Under the pieces are notes generated by a model. It did not search any database, was not told the origin of the DNA, and saw only the letters and a list, made by a program, of their open reading frames with translations. This document shows positions 15,654 to 23,904 of a stretch of DNA of 33,870 nucleotides, piece after piece. Where the stretch lies: contig CALVOU010000012.1 in the NCBI GenBank assembly GCA_944350365.1, forward strand, positions 1 to 33,870. The letters run 5' to 3'. The position numbers and the translations under genes are program-made. Positions within the stretch are counted from its first letter, which is position 1. Each line of letters starts with the position of its first letter. Origin of the DNA: an uncultured Bacilli bacterium (lineage in GTDB: Bacteria > Bacillota_I > Bacilli_A > RF39 > UBA660).

Positions 15654-16262
15654 TTATTTTTTATATACCTCATCAATAGTTATTGTTCCACCTGAACTAA
15701 CCGTAGTAACAAATGAAGCCTCACCTTCTTTAGGAGTTCCCTTATTCATCTTGCCTTCTCCTTTTTCAGGAAGACTTAGTCCTGCTGTCACTCTGACTAC
15801 ATGCTTGTTTTCTAATTCATCTGCATTAACAATACGAGCAGTACTATTATTATTTACTACTTCACCAATAGCATATTTTCCATCGTAGGCTGCTACGTAA
15901 TAAACATATCTTGGATTTTCGTTAGAAGCACCTTCATTTACGATAACAACATAAGAATTATCCGCTTCCCACTCATTTCCGTATGAACTAGTAGCGCCAC
16001 CTTTTTCAAGCAAGTCTCTCAATTCACTAAAACTGATAGCTGTAGCGTGGTTCATATCTGATGGAAAATCAAAATTTTCACTAATCGATGCGTTTCTAGC
16101 GGCATCAACATACATCTTAACGGTATCAACAAAACCACTCTTTTTGGAAGTATTAATATAATTACTTACTGCAGGAACTGCAATTGCTAATAGTACAGCT
16201 AAAATAACAATAACTGCCAATAACTCAATTAGAGTGAAGCCTTTTTTATTTAACTTCTTCAT
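15654..16262 (-). CDS. type IV prepilin-like protein 2
   Basis: A 202-aa protein with the prepilin signal KKLNKKG|FTLIELLAVIVILAVLLAIA, Gly before the cut and Glu5 in place. The segment just after the helix (VPAVSNYINTSKKSGFVDTV) closely resembles prepilin 1, as does the middle part (SSYGNEWEADNSYVVIVNEG against SPFGSEWIDSKSYVAIINTG), so the two are paralogues. This copy has no Cys and ends with a Gly/Lys/Glu-rich tail. It has its own strong promoter and terminator, unlike the single operon of com or tad pilin clusters. Secretion-type pseudopilin or surface pilus are both possible. Confidence 0.88.
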   Translation of the reverse strand: MKKLNKKGFTLIELLAVIVILAVLLAIAVPAVSNYINTSKKSGFVDTVKMYVDAARNASISENFDFPSDMNHATAISFSELRDLLEKGGATSSYGNEWEADNSYVVIVNEGASNENPRYVYYVAAYDGKYAIGEVVNNNSTARIVNADELENKHVVRVTAGLSLPEKGEGKMNKGTPKEGEASFVTTVSSGGTITIDEVYKK

Positions 16263-16300
16263 TTTATAATTTTCTCCTCTCCTATTTTACTTACAATATA

Positions 16301-16330
16301 ATCATAGCACACCGTAAAATAAAACGTCAA
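16301..16330 (-). promoter_or_regulatory. strong sigma-A promoter of prepilin 2
   Basis: TTGACG (16325-16330), an 18-base spacer ending in TGC, and TATGAT (16301-16306) form a near-consensus promoter with an extended -10. It sits directly downstream of the tandem repeat. Confidence 0.8.
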
Positions 16331-16335
16331 TATTA

Positions 16336-16385
16336 TTTATTCATATTTCGAATATTTACATTTATTCATATTTCGAATATTTACA
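16336..16385. repeat. 25-bp unit repeated twice in tandem
   Basis: Two identical 25-base units lie head to tail (16336-16360 and 16361-16385), each containing CATATTTCGAATATTTA with a TTCGAA core. They abut the -35 box of the prepilin 2 promoter, the usual place for an activator or UP-type site. The remainder of the 334-base gap between prepilins 2 and 3 has no gene I can support. Confidence 0.85.
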
Positions 16386-16563
16386 ATTTTTCGTCAATGA
16401 CTAACTAGCTATAATAAGTTTTCTTTGCATAAACGTGTAAACAAAAAGCACTACTGCTAAGAAGGCTCGATGTTCAAAACGCATGTTCTAAAAGAATTAA
16501 TATTAATTGGATCTAAGTATGTTTAGAAATTATTGTACTGAACTTTTTAAAGATACCAACGAG

Positions 16564-16590
16564 ATAAAAATAAGGCTAACTTATTTTTTA
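16564..16590 (-). terminator. terminator of prepilin 3
   Basis: AATAAG/CTTATT with a five-base loop, followed on the minus strand by TTTTTATC, begins six bases after the stop codon. Confidence 0.7.
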
Positions 16591-16596
16591 TTTAGA

Positions 16597-17097
16597 TTAT
16601 TGACATACTCGAATATTACCGCTTACCCCAGTAACTTCTTTAATTTCGGCATCCGTAAGGGATTGAACATTATTTTTTACATAGGTGATACGTTCATCCT
16701 TATCTAAATTTTCTTTCTGGGTCAAGTAAACTCCTCGCTTACCGCCTGTTGACATTAAATGAACATAGTAAACTAACTCATCGTCTTTTCTTACTACTGC
16801 AACAAATGAATTTTCTTCATCATAGGGATTTCCATCAGGGTCACTTACTAAATCTTCGTTATCTACGCAAGCTAAGTTAATACGGACGATTTCTCCGCTA
16901 GCTGGTTTTGAAATTTTATTTCCAATTTCATATCTTGCGAGTGACAAAAATTTTTTCGCATCGGCAACGAAAGTATCTCTTCTACTCTTATCCAAAGAAG
17001 AGATTACATTAGGAATCGCAATTGTTAGAATAACAGCCAAAATAACGATAACTGCTAGGAGTTCGACTAAAGTAAATCCACTTTTCTTATTTTTCAT
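16597..17097 (-). CDS. type IV prepilin-like protein 3
   Basis: A 166-aa protein starting MKNKKSG|FTLVELLAVIVILAVILTIA, a canonical prepilin signal with Gly before the cut and Glu5. The rest differs from prepilins 1 and 2 except for the shared helix and a short middle motif (NPYDEENSFVAVVRKDDELVYYVHL). Two Cys (ACVD near residue 76 and the penultimate VCQ) could form a C-terminal disulfide loop as in many type IV pilins. AGGAGG precedes the ATG by seven bases. It has its own promoter and terminator. Confidence 0.87.
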   Translation of the reverse strand: MKNKKSGFTLVELLAVIVILAVILTIAIPNVISSLDKSRRDTFVADAKKFLSLARYEIGNKISKPASGEIVRINLACVDNEDLVSDPDGNPYDEENSFVAVVRKDDELVYYVHLMSTGGKRGVYLTQKENLDKDERITYVKNNVQSLTDAEIKEVTGVSGNIRVCQ

Positions 17098-17119
17098 TTA
17101 AATCCTCCTTACTATATAA

Positions 17120-17148
17120 ATTATATTATAAAGATTACCGTATTTCAA
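17120..17148 (-). promoter_or_regulatory. sigma-A promoter of prepilin 3
   Basis: TTGAAA (17143-17148) and TATAAT (17120-17125) are 17 bases apart; a second overlapping TATAAT lies five bases closer to the -35 box. Confidence 0.75.
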
Positions 17149-17149
17149 T

Positions 17150-17188
17150 ATAAAAACTCGTCTCTTTACATTACAAGACGAGTTTTAT
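17150..17188 (-). terminator. terminator of the ABC exporter operon
   Basis: An 11-pair stem, AAAACTCGTCT/AGACGAGTTTT, with a 12-base loop and flanking T and A runs, begins right after the stop of the last exporter gene. Confidence 0.9.
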
Positions 17189-17189
17189 T

Positions 17190-19052
17190 TTAACCAACAT
17201 CTTCAAATTGAGAATTATATAGCGAAGCATAAAAACCATTTTTCTTTAATAGTTCGTCGTGGTTACCTTGTTCGATGATGTCACCATCCTTCATCACTAA
17301 AATCATGTCAGCATTACGAATTGTCGATAGACGATGTGCAATAATAAAGCTTGTTCTTCCTTCCATCAAATGATCCATTGCTTTTTGAATTAAAATTTCT
17401 GTTCTCGTATCTACGGAAGAAGTTGCTTCATCAAGAATTAGAATCTGAGGATCATTTAAGATTACTCTAGCAATAGTAAGTAATTGTTTTTGACCACCAG
17501 AAATGTTATCAGATTCCTCGTTAACAATCATATCATAACCATCCGGAAGAGTTCGAATAAAGTGATCGACATGGGCAGCGATTGCGGCATCTTCTACCTG
17601 TTCATCCGTTGCATCTAGTTTACCGTAACGAATGTTTTCACGAACCGTATCAGAATATAACCAAGTATCTTGTAGAACCATGCCGAACATACTGCGTAAA
17701 TCATTACGATCAAAGTCTTTAATATTGTGTCCATCTACTTTGATAGCACCACTGTTAACATCATAGAAACGCATTAATAATTTAACAATCGTAGTTTTCC
17801 CTGCACCTGTTGGGCCGACGATAGCTACTTTCATACCAGGCTTAATATTAGCGTTAAAATCATGAATAATTACTTGATCAGGACGATAACCAAATTTAAC
17901 ATGTTCGAAAGTAATATTGCTTTTCAATCCTCTAGAAGTGACAGGATGACTAACACTAGGCGTTTCTTCTTCTTCTTCTAAAAATTCAAACACTCTTTCT
18001 GCTGCTGCAGCCATCGCTTGAAGTAGATTCATAATCTGTGCAGCTTGGGATAATGGTTGGGTAAAGCTTCTTACATATTGAGTGAACGATAAAATATCTC
18101 CAACTTGAATTCTATTTTGGATAACAAGCCAACCGCCTAAAATAGAAACAGTAACGTAACCTAAGTTACCAATGAATGTCATGATTGGATGCATCATCAT
18201 GGATAAGAATTGACTCTTCCAAGCTGAGTTGTATAATGTTTTATTCATCTCTTTAAACTTGGCCAATTCTTTTTCTTCACCGTTAAATAATTTGACAACG
18301 TCATGCCCGGAATAGATCTCTTCTATTTGTCCATTTACATGTCCTAAGTACTCTTGTTGTTCAGCAAAGTATTTTTGACTTTTCTTCACAATAAGCATGA
18401 CAAAAATAAAAGAAAATGGAATAATCAATAAAGTAACTAAAGTCATTAAAGGGCTGATGGTAAACATCATAACAATGACTCCGACTGCCAAAGTAAATGA
18501 AGATATAACTTGTGTTAAACTCTGGTCTAAGTTTTGACTAACTGTATCGACATCGTTAGTGATACGAGATAATACTTCACCGGTTGTCTTTGATTCAAAA
18601 TACTTAAGTGGCATGCGATGAATTTTTTCTGAAATTTGTTTCCTTAAACCATAGGTAATATTCTGACTAACCCCAGCCATGATCCAACCTTGGATATAAG
18701 AAAATATCATACTGATTCCGTATAAACCAAGTAGTGTTAGTAATATCCCGGCAATCTTATCAAATTGAATTCCTGCTGAGGTACCCGTTACTCTACCGAT
18801 TAGGCCATTATAAATTTCTGTTGTTGCATTTCCTAAAATTTTAGGACCAATAATGGAGAATATCGCACTTCCTACTGAAAATAAAATGACTAAAAGAATA
18901 AGAATTTTGTATTGGGATAAATGTTTAAGTAATTTTTTCATTGTTCCGCCAAAATCTTTAGCTTTTTCATAAGGGGCATTAGCGCCACCACCTGGACCAT
19001 GTCCTGGACCACGACGAGGAGATTTTAGTGTTTTTTCCGTATCTTTACTCAT
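17190..19052 (-). CDS. ABC exporter subunit with intact ATPase site
   Basis: A 620-aa half-transporter of the MsbA/multidrug type. Six membrane helices (about residues 48-345) are followed by a nucleotide-binding domain with Walker A GPTGAGKTT (413-421), Q-loop near 461, signature ISGGQ (517-521), Walker B ILILDE with catalytic Glu542, and switch His573. An unusual Gly/Pro-rich N-terminus (residues 11-25) precedes the first helix. It pairs with the upstream 748-aa subunit, whose gene it overlaps by 8 bases; in such heterodimers (BmrCD, TM287/288) this subunit supplies the working catalytic residues. Substrate unknown; a drug, lipid or peptide is likely. Expression should follow the TetR gene at the head of the operon. 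Confidence 0.92.
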   Translation of the reverse strand: MSKDTEKTLKSPRRGPGHGPGGGANAPYEKAKDFGGTMKKLLKHLSQYKILILLVILFSVGSAIFSIIGPKILGNATTEIYNGLIGRVTGTSAGIQFDKIAGILLTLLGLYGISMIFSYIQGWIMAGVSQNITYGLRKQISEKIHRMPLKYFESKTTGEVLSRITNDVDTVSQNLDQSLTQVISSFTLAVGVIVMMFTISPLMTLVTLLIIPFSFIFVMLIVKKSQKYFAEQQEYLGHVNGQIEEIYSGHDVVKLFNGEEKELAKFKEMNKTLYNSAWKSQFLSMMMHPIMTFIGNLGYVTVSILGGWLVIQNRIQVGDILSFTQYVRSFTQPLSQAAQIMNLLQAMAAAAERVFEFLEEEEETPSVSHPVTSRGLKSNITFEHVKFGYRPDQVIIHDFNANIKPGMKVAIVGPTGAGKTTIVKLLMRFYDVNSGAIKVDGHNIKDFDRNDLRSMFGMVLQDTWLYSDTVRENIRYGKLDATDEQVEDAAIAAHVDHFIRTLPDGYDMIVNEESDNISGGQKQLLTIARVILNDPQILILDEATSSVDTRTEILIQKAMDHLMEGRTSFIIAHRLSTIRNADMILVMKDGDIIEQGNHDELLKKNGFYASLYNSQFEDVG

Positions 19053-21291
19053 TCTCTAATTCCTCCTTTGATAATTGACTAGCTGCGATTTCTTTGTAGA
19101 TATCGCATGATTTCAATAATTGTTTATGTGTTCCTTTTCCGACAATTTTACCTTCGTGTAGGACGATAATTTGATCGGCATGAAGGATAGTACTGATTCG
19201 TTGAGCAACAATCAAAACAGTAGAACCTTTAGTTTCCTTATTTAATGCTTTTCTAAGTTCAGCATCCGTCTTAAAGTCTAAAGCAGAGAAACTATCATCG
19301 AAAATATAAATTTCTGGATCAGTCGCTACCGCACGTGCAATCGATAAACGTTGTTTTTGCCCACCAGATACGTTGGTTCCCCCTTGTGAAATTGGAGATG
19401 AGTACTTTTTACTCTTTTCTAAAATGAAACTTTCTGCTTGAGCAATTCGTGCTGCGCGTTCAACTTCTTCATTCGTGATGTTTTCTTTTCCATAACCGAT
19501 ATTTGAACGGATAGTTCCAGAGAATAAGATTCCTTTTTGTGGAACAAAACCGATTTTAGTGTGTAAATCATGTAACTTAACATCTTTAATATTTACGCCA
19601 TCTACTAAGATTTCTCCATCGGTAACATCGAAGAAACGAGGAATCAAGTTAACTAAGGTACTCTTACCACTGCCAGTCGAACCGATAAAAGCTGTTGTCT
19701 TACCTGGCTCTGCAGTAAATGTAATATCTGTTAAGACATCTTCATCAGAATCTGGATACTTAAAGCTAACATCTTTAAATTCTACTAAACCACCGATTCG
19801 TTTGCTAAATGATTTAGGGTGTTCTGGATCCTGAACAGCGGGTTCGGTATTTAAAATGTCAGCAATACGTCCTGCCGATACATTAGCACGTGGGAACATA
19901 ATAGAGAACATCGCAACCATTAAAAAGGCCATAACAATCTGCATTGTGTATTGAATGAATGCAAGCATATCTCCGACTTGCATGATTCCTTGATCGATGC
20001 CATGAGCACCTTTCCATACGATTAAGATGCTAATTGAATTCATAACAAACATCATCGTTGGCATAAGCATAGCCATTGCTCGATCGACGAAAAGTGTAGT
20101 CTTTCGTAAGTTGCGGTTGGCTTCGTCGAATCTTTTTTCTTCCTTTTTTTGGTTACTAAAGGCACGAATAACTGGAATACCATTTAAAATTTCACGTGTA
20201 ACTTGATTCAAGCGGTCGATTAATTTTTGTACTTTTTTGAACTTTGGCATAACAAGAGCAAACATCACTACCATTAATGACATCACTGCAACTACAGCTA
20301 CAGCGATAATCCATGCCATCGATGAATTTGCATTTAGTGCTTTAATGACACCTCCAAACCCAATGATTGGTGCATAAAATAAGATACGTAAGGTAAATAC
20401 CATTACCATTTGTACTTGTTGAATATCGTTTGTCGTACGAGTAATCAATGAAGATACACCAAATTGTTTAAACTCTGTTGTACCGAAGCTCATCGTTTTC
20501 TTGAATACATCGTTTCTTAAATCTTGAGCGAGTCTTGCAGCCGTTCTAGCACCGATAAATCCGACACTAATCGTTGTTACCATACTAAGTAAAGCAATCC
20601 CTAGCATCTTAGCCCCAGCAACAAAGATATATTTTGTTTGTATATTATCTGTGTTCATACCGATTGCTTGGTACTCTGCTTTTATAGAGGCAATCGCACT
20701 TTGTGAAGCAATCGATTCAGGAAGCGAGGCAAACTGTTCGCTTGCTGAATCCCTCATTTTCTCAATTTCTTCTTCTGGCATTACTTTTAAAATTTCCATC
20801 AAAGACATTTCTTGTATTTCAGCAGGTAAATTTTCTTTAATTTTAGTCTCAATTTGTTTCCCTTCCACACTATCTGTTGTCAACATATAGTGAATAAGTA
20901 AGGGTTCTGTTAAAATATTTTCTAACTCTTCTTTTTCACTAGAACTAATATCTTCTAGTAGGTATAACGCTTCTTCTTCTAAAGTTGGATACTTCTTTAC
21001 TAACTTTTCATATTCTTCTTCATCTAAAGTCTCCTTATCAACCAAACGATACTGTCCTAGGACTTCATCCTTAGTCTTGTCATCCACAAAAAGTAAAGTA
21101 TCTTCAAATTCTTCTTGTCTTATTGCCTCAGGGACTGCGCTTTCAATTCCACCTTGTTGAACACCGACATTGATGATTCGAGAGGTATAATCCGGCAGTG
21201 TCAAATCGCAAATTGCCTGTACGACTAAAAGGGCAATAATTAGTAAAATAGACAAAGCCGATTTTTTCAAATAACTAAATACTTTTAACAC
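19045..21291 (-). CDS. ABC exporter subunit with degenerate ATPase site
   Basis: A 748-aa half-transporter. Its first helix (residues 10-30) is followed by an extra acidic domain of about 185 residues (35-220), predicted to lie outside the cell, before helix 2; such an insert is uncommon in bacterial exporters. The nucleotide-binding domain has Walker A GSTGSGKST (537-545) and signature VSGGQ (641-645), but Walker B reads IYIFDD, with Asp666 in place of the catalytic Glu, and the switch His is Gln697 (VAQRIST). These changes are the mark of the non-catalytic partner in heterodimeric exporters. The gene lies one base after the TetR gene and overlaps its partner. Confidence 0.92.
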   Translation of the reverse strand: MLKVFSYLKKSALSILLIIALLVVQAICDLTLPDYTSRIINVGVQQGGIESAVPEAIRQEEFEDTLLFVDDKTKDEVLGQYRLVDKETLDEEEYEKLVKKYPTLEEEALYLLEDISSSEKEELENILTEPLLIHYMLTTDSVEGKQIETKIKENLPAEIQEMSLMEILKVMPEEEIEKMRDSASEQFASLPESIASQSAIASIKAEYQAIGMNTDNIQTKYIFVAGAKMLGIALLSMVTTISVGFIGARTAARLAQDLRNDVFKKTMSFGTTEFKQFGVSSLITRTTNDIQQVQMVMVFTLRILFYAPIIGFGGVIKALNANSSMAWIIAVAVVAVMSLMVVMFALVMPKFKKVQKLIDRLNQVTREILNGIPVIRAFSNQKKEEKRFDEANRNLRKTTLFVDRAMAMLMPTMMFVMNSISILIVWKGAHGIDQGIMQVGDMLAFIQYTMQIVMAFLMVAMFSIMFPRANVSAGRIADILNTEPAVQDPEHPKSFSKRIGGLVEFKDVSFKYPDSDEDVLTDITFTAEPGKTTAFIGSTGSGKSTLVNLIPRFFDVTDGEILVDGVNIKDVKLHDLHTKIGFVPQKGILFSGTIRSNIGYGKENITNEEVERAARIAQAESFILEKSKKYSSPISQGGTNVSGGQKQRLSIARAVATDPEIYIFDDSFSALDFKTDAELRKALNKETKGSTVLIVAQRISTILHADQIIVLHEGKIVGKGTHKQLLKSCDIYKEIAASQLSKEELENE

Positions 21292-21292
21292 A

Positions 21293-21910
21293 CTATTTCT
21301 CCTTTCTCATTATTCCATATCGAATAATATCTAGTTTTTGATTATATATTTTATTTTCTTTTTCCTGTTCGTTAGGATTCATCAAGGTATAAGCAATAGA
21401 ACTCATACTAACTAACATCACCAATGAAAAAGCTTCTAATAATTCTTCAGCGGAAGAATAGCAATATTTATCTTTATCCATGTGGGCTAATAGTTCTTGA
21501 TGCTTTTCTCTAATGACTTCTTGAGATGGTTTTAGCGACATCTTTCTATCAGTAGTATAGCGCATGTTTAAAAACATATTCTTAAATAAAGAATTTTCTT
21601 TTTGTAAACAGGAAGTTAGAAGATAAGTATGTAGCTGAGACCAAGCATTTATAAAGTCTCCTAGGTTCTCATCTAAGTATTTTAGATAACGACAGTATAG
21701 TTTATAGATGTGTTTTTCTAAAATATAAAAATACAAATCTTCTTTATCTTCAAAATACATGTAGAAACTGCCTCTAGAAATACCAGCATCTTGAATAATT
21801 TGGTTAATCGAAGACGAGAAAAAGTCAACGCGAGAAAATTCTCGTTCAGCAGCTTCAACAAGCATTTTCTGTTTATCCTTAGATAAATTCAAAAAGGTCT
21901 TAGACGGCAT
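21293..21910 (-). CDS. TetR-family repressor of the ABC exporter
   Basis: The N-terminal 60 residues are a TetR DNA-binding domain: KDKQKMLVEAAEREF, then INQIIQDAGISRGSFYMYFEDKEDL, the classic recognition helix with the Tyr-x-Tyr-Phe turn. The remaining helices (about 65-205) would bind an inducer. The 205-aa length is normal. Two ATGs lie in a row; I use the second (21910), six bases after AGGAGG. It is the first gene of the operon with the two exporter genes. Two matching palindromes in its own promoter suggest it represses the whole operon and is released by a transported compound. Confidence 0.92.
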   Translation of the reverse strand: MPSKTFLNLSKDKQKMLVEAAEREFSRVDFFSSSINQIIQDAGISRGSFYMYFEDKEDLYFYILEKHIYKLYCRYLKYLDENLGDFINAWSQLHTYLLTSCLQKENSLFKNMFLNMRYTTDRKMSLKPSQEVIREKHQELLAHMDKDKYCYSSAEELLEAFSLVMLVSMSSIAYTLMNPNEQEKENKIYNQKLDIIRYGIMRKEK

Positions 21911-21922
21911 CATCCACCTCCT

Positions 21923-21976
21923 TATGACAATCTGTCATACTTATACAGTATATGCTGACAAGTTGTCATATGTCAA
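21923..21976 (-). promoter_or_regulatory. promoter with two TetR-type operators
   Basis: Minus strand: TTGACA (-35, 21971-21976), an 18-base spacer, TATACT (-10, 21947-21952). A perfect palindrome TGACAACTTGTCA fills the spacer (21956-21968), and a second, TATGACAGATTGTCATA, lies between the start of transcription and the ribosome binding site (21923-21939). The shared TGACAnnnTGTCA core suggests one dimeric protein binds both, most likely the TetR encoded directly downstream. Binding would block polymerase in two ways. Confidence 0.8.
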
Positions 21977-22102
21977 GAAAAAAATAAGAATTATTTCAAT
22001 TCTATTCTTATCTAAAGCAAAATCATCATTTTACTATCTTCAATTCTTTATCATAATCAATTAGCTTAATATACTATTAAAAAGCAAATTGGTAGATGGT
22101 AT

Positions 22103-22717
22103 CTATAATTTTTCAATAACCTGTTGATAATTCTTATTTACCTCACCATAATCGATCTTCTCTAATAACCCCTGTATGTAGGTTCTACGATTATTTCCAT
22201 AATCGACATAATAGGCATGTTCCCATACATCGATCGCTAAAATTGGAGTATAAAAGAAAGAATATGGGGAATCTTGATTAGACAAATTCATAAGTAATAG
22301 CTCTCCTATTGTATTTACCGCTAGAAATACATAGCCCGAGCCAGCTAAACCATCCGCATAGTTTAGTATTTGTGATTTAAATTGTTCGATACTACCAAAC
22401 TTTTGAATTAAAGCATTTTGTAAAGGTTCAGGGATTTCTTTTTGATTAGGGGTTAAAGAGTTAAAATACATTTCATGATTAACAGCGCCGCCAGCATTAT
22501 ATAGAATTTCATCTCTATCCTGTAATGGAAAGACATCAATATTTTGGAAAATACTCGTTATTGGATAATTATACGCAAAATTGTTTTTTTGAAGTATGAC
22601 ATTTAACTTTTTCAAATAGCGTAAGTAATGATCTTGGTAGTGTCTACGCATTGTCTGTTCAGAAATGATAGGCTCTATGTCTTGAAATTCATATTTCAAT
22701 GATATTGGTTGATACAT
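22103..22717 (-). CDS. sodA: superoxide dismutase, probably manganese type
   Basis: It converts superoxide to oxygen and hydrogen peroxide. The four metal ligands are visible in the 204-aa product: His26 (TMRRHYQDHY), His81 (GGAVNHEMYF), Asp163 and His167 (AIDVWEHAYY). The outer-sphere residues His30 and Tyr34 are also kept. Gly is found near position 77 and Gln148 lies in NQDSP, the arrangement typical of manganese rather than iron enzymes; metal use is still an inference. The N-terminal 24 residues (MYQPISLKYEFQDIEPIISE) are normal, with no signal peptide. A single-gene unit between the TetR operon and the rnhB group. Confidence 0.92.
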   Translation of the reverse strand: MYQPISLKYEFQDIEPIISEQTMRRHYQDHYLRYLKKLNVILQKNNFAYNYPITSIFQNIDVFPLQDRDEILYNAGGAVNHEMYFNSLTPNQKEIPEPLQNALIQKFGSIEQFKSQILNYADGLAGSGYVFLAVNTIGELLLMNLSNQDSPYSFFYTPILAIDVWEHAYYVDYGNNRRTYIQGLLEKIDYGEVNKNYQQVIEKL

Positions 22718-22755
22718 TTAATCACTCTCCAGTTTATTTTATGAAATAGGGGTGC

Positions 22756-22804
22756 AAAAAAAGAAAGAAAATCAACATTATACGTTCTTTTTCTTTCTTT
22801 TTAC
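22756..22804 (-). terminator. terminator overlapping the end of the 153-aa gene
   Basis: AAAAAGAAAGAAAA (from the final Lys codons of the gene) pairs with TTTTCTTTCTTTTT after the stop, giving a 14-pair stem followed by TTGC. The stem is AT-rich but long. Confidence 0.65.
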
Positions 22805-23239
22805 TTTATCTAACGACTCTATAGTTTGTTTTACCTCTGTATCTGCAAAACTACCATTTCCTAGATTCATTTTTAACCATTCAGCGAGCGTAACATTATA
22901 ATATGGTTTCTCACTTTCAATATCAATGATTTGTTTTAAGTGTTGATATGTCTTTATTTCATCTTCAGTCAATTTAAACTTAGAAACCGTTAAACTTTGG
23001 AGTCCATCTTGTGCTTTTTCTAACGATGAATAAAAATCTCCTAAAGATTGTTTTAGATTAATATCGTTAGAAGCAATAAAAACAGCTAATTGTTCTAAAT
23101 CTTTATTGCCATCAATCGCTTGAAAAACAGGATATCCTCCTATTTGTCTACATAAATGAAATTTTAGTAAAATTTTGCCTACTAGATTTCCAGCTTGTAG
23201 TTTTCTTAAATTTTCGGTTGTATTATCGATATCGTACAT
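22778..23239 (-). CDS. unknown 153-aa protein
   Basis: Not recognised. It is a soluble, mostly helical protein (NTTENLRKLQAGNLVGKILL, then several Leu-rich helices) with a Lys-rich end (KVKRKKKNV). GGGGGATG lies just before the ATG. It follows rnhB by 44 bases in the same direction and ends in a hairpin built from its own last codons, so it is probably the last gene of the rbgA-lytic transglycosylase-rnhB transcript. One Cys (residue 30) and no metal-binding pattern. Confidence 0.75.
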   Translation of the reverse strand: MYDIDNTTENLRKLQAGNLVGKILLKFHLCRQIGGYPVFQAIDGNKDLEQLAVFIASNDINLKQSLGDFYSSLEKAQDGLQSLTVSKFKLTEDEIKTYQHLKQIIDIESEKPYYNVTLAEWLKMNLGNGSFADTEVKQTIESLDKVKRKKKNV

Positions 23240-23283
23240 ATTTCATCCCCCATTACTAGATTTATCATATTCTAGTTAGCTTG

Positions 23284-23904
23284 TCAAACGTTATTTATAT
23301 ATTTCTTGACTGGGGCGAATGTTTTTCGGTGACAATCTAAAACTCCATGCTTTTCTAAAGCTTCTAAATGTTTTTTGGTTCCATAACCCTTATGAGTGGC
23401 AAATCCATATTCAGGATGCTTTTTATCTAATTCTCTCATCATTCTATCTCTAGTTACTTTGGCGATAACACTTGCAGCTGCAATCGAAATACTTTTAGCA
23501 TCTCCTTTAATAATTGAAGTATGAGGGATTTTTAAATCTTCTAATTTCATCGCATCAATTAGTACATGTTCTGGTTTGATTGGACTTTTCTCAATTGCTT
23601 CGTACATGGCAAGTTTAGTTGCTTCGTAAATATTTACTTCATCGATTACTTTTTCACTTTTTTCACTAATCGAAACACTTAATGCGTGTTCCATGATATA
23701 GTCATAGAAGTTTTCTCTTTTTTTCTCTGATAACTTTTTAGAATCAGTAAGCCCTTCTAAAACAAAATCTTTAGGTAAAATGACACAGGCTACAACGACA
23801 GGCCCAACTAAAGGTCCACGTCCTACTTCATCTACTCCAGCTATTAAATTTATTCCTTCCTTTTGGAGTCCTTTTTCATATTGATATAAATCTACTTTTT
23901 CCAT
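23284..23904 (-). CDS. rnhB: ribonuclease HII
   Basis: RNase HII cuts RNA in RNA:DNA hybrids and starts removal of single ribonucleotides from DNA. The 206-aa product has the acidic active site of the family: Asp and Glu in [16 protein letters not shown], Asp in VLIDAMKL, and Asp in the VTRDRMM helix following [17 protein letters not shown]. The GRG substrate-reading loop is intact. It overlaps the stop of the lytic transglycosylase gene by one base and sits two genes from rbgA; ylqF(rbgA)-rnhB is a conserved pair in B. subtilis. The stop codon is TGA. Confidence 0.96.
   Translation of the reverse strand: MEKVDLYQYEKGLQKEGINLIAGVDEVGRGPLVGPVVVACVILPKDFVLEGLTDSKKLSEKKRENFYDYIMEHALSVSISEKSEKVIDEVNIYEATKLAMYEAIEKSPIKPEHVLIDAMKLEDLKIPHTSIIKGDAKSISIAAASVIAKVTRDRMMRELDKKHPEYGFATHKGYGTKKHLEALEKHGVLDCHRKTFAPVKKYINNV

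Noticed and set aside
16336-16385. Start of a CRISPR array
   Set aside because: Only two units with no spacer between them and no cas genes nearby; it is a simple tandem repeat.
16392-16490. Minus-strand 27-codon hydrophobic ORF in the gap upstream of prepilin 2 (starts MRFEHRAFLAVVLF)
   Set aside because: No ribosome binding site and no paired promoter; a short hydrophobic frame is common by chance in AT-rich DNA.
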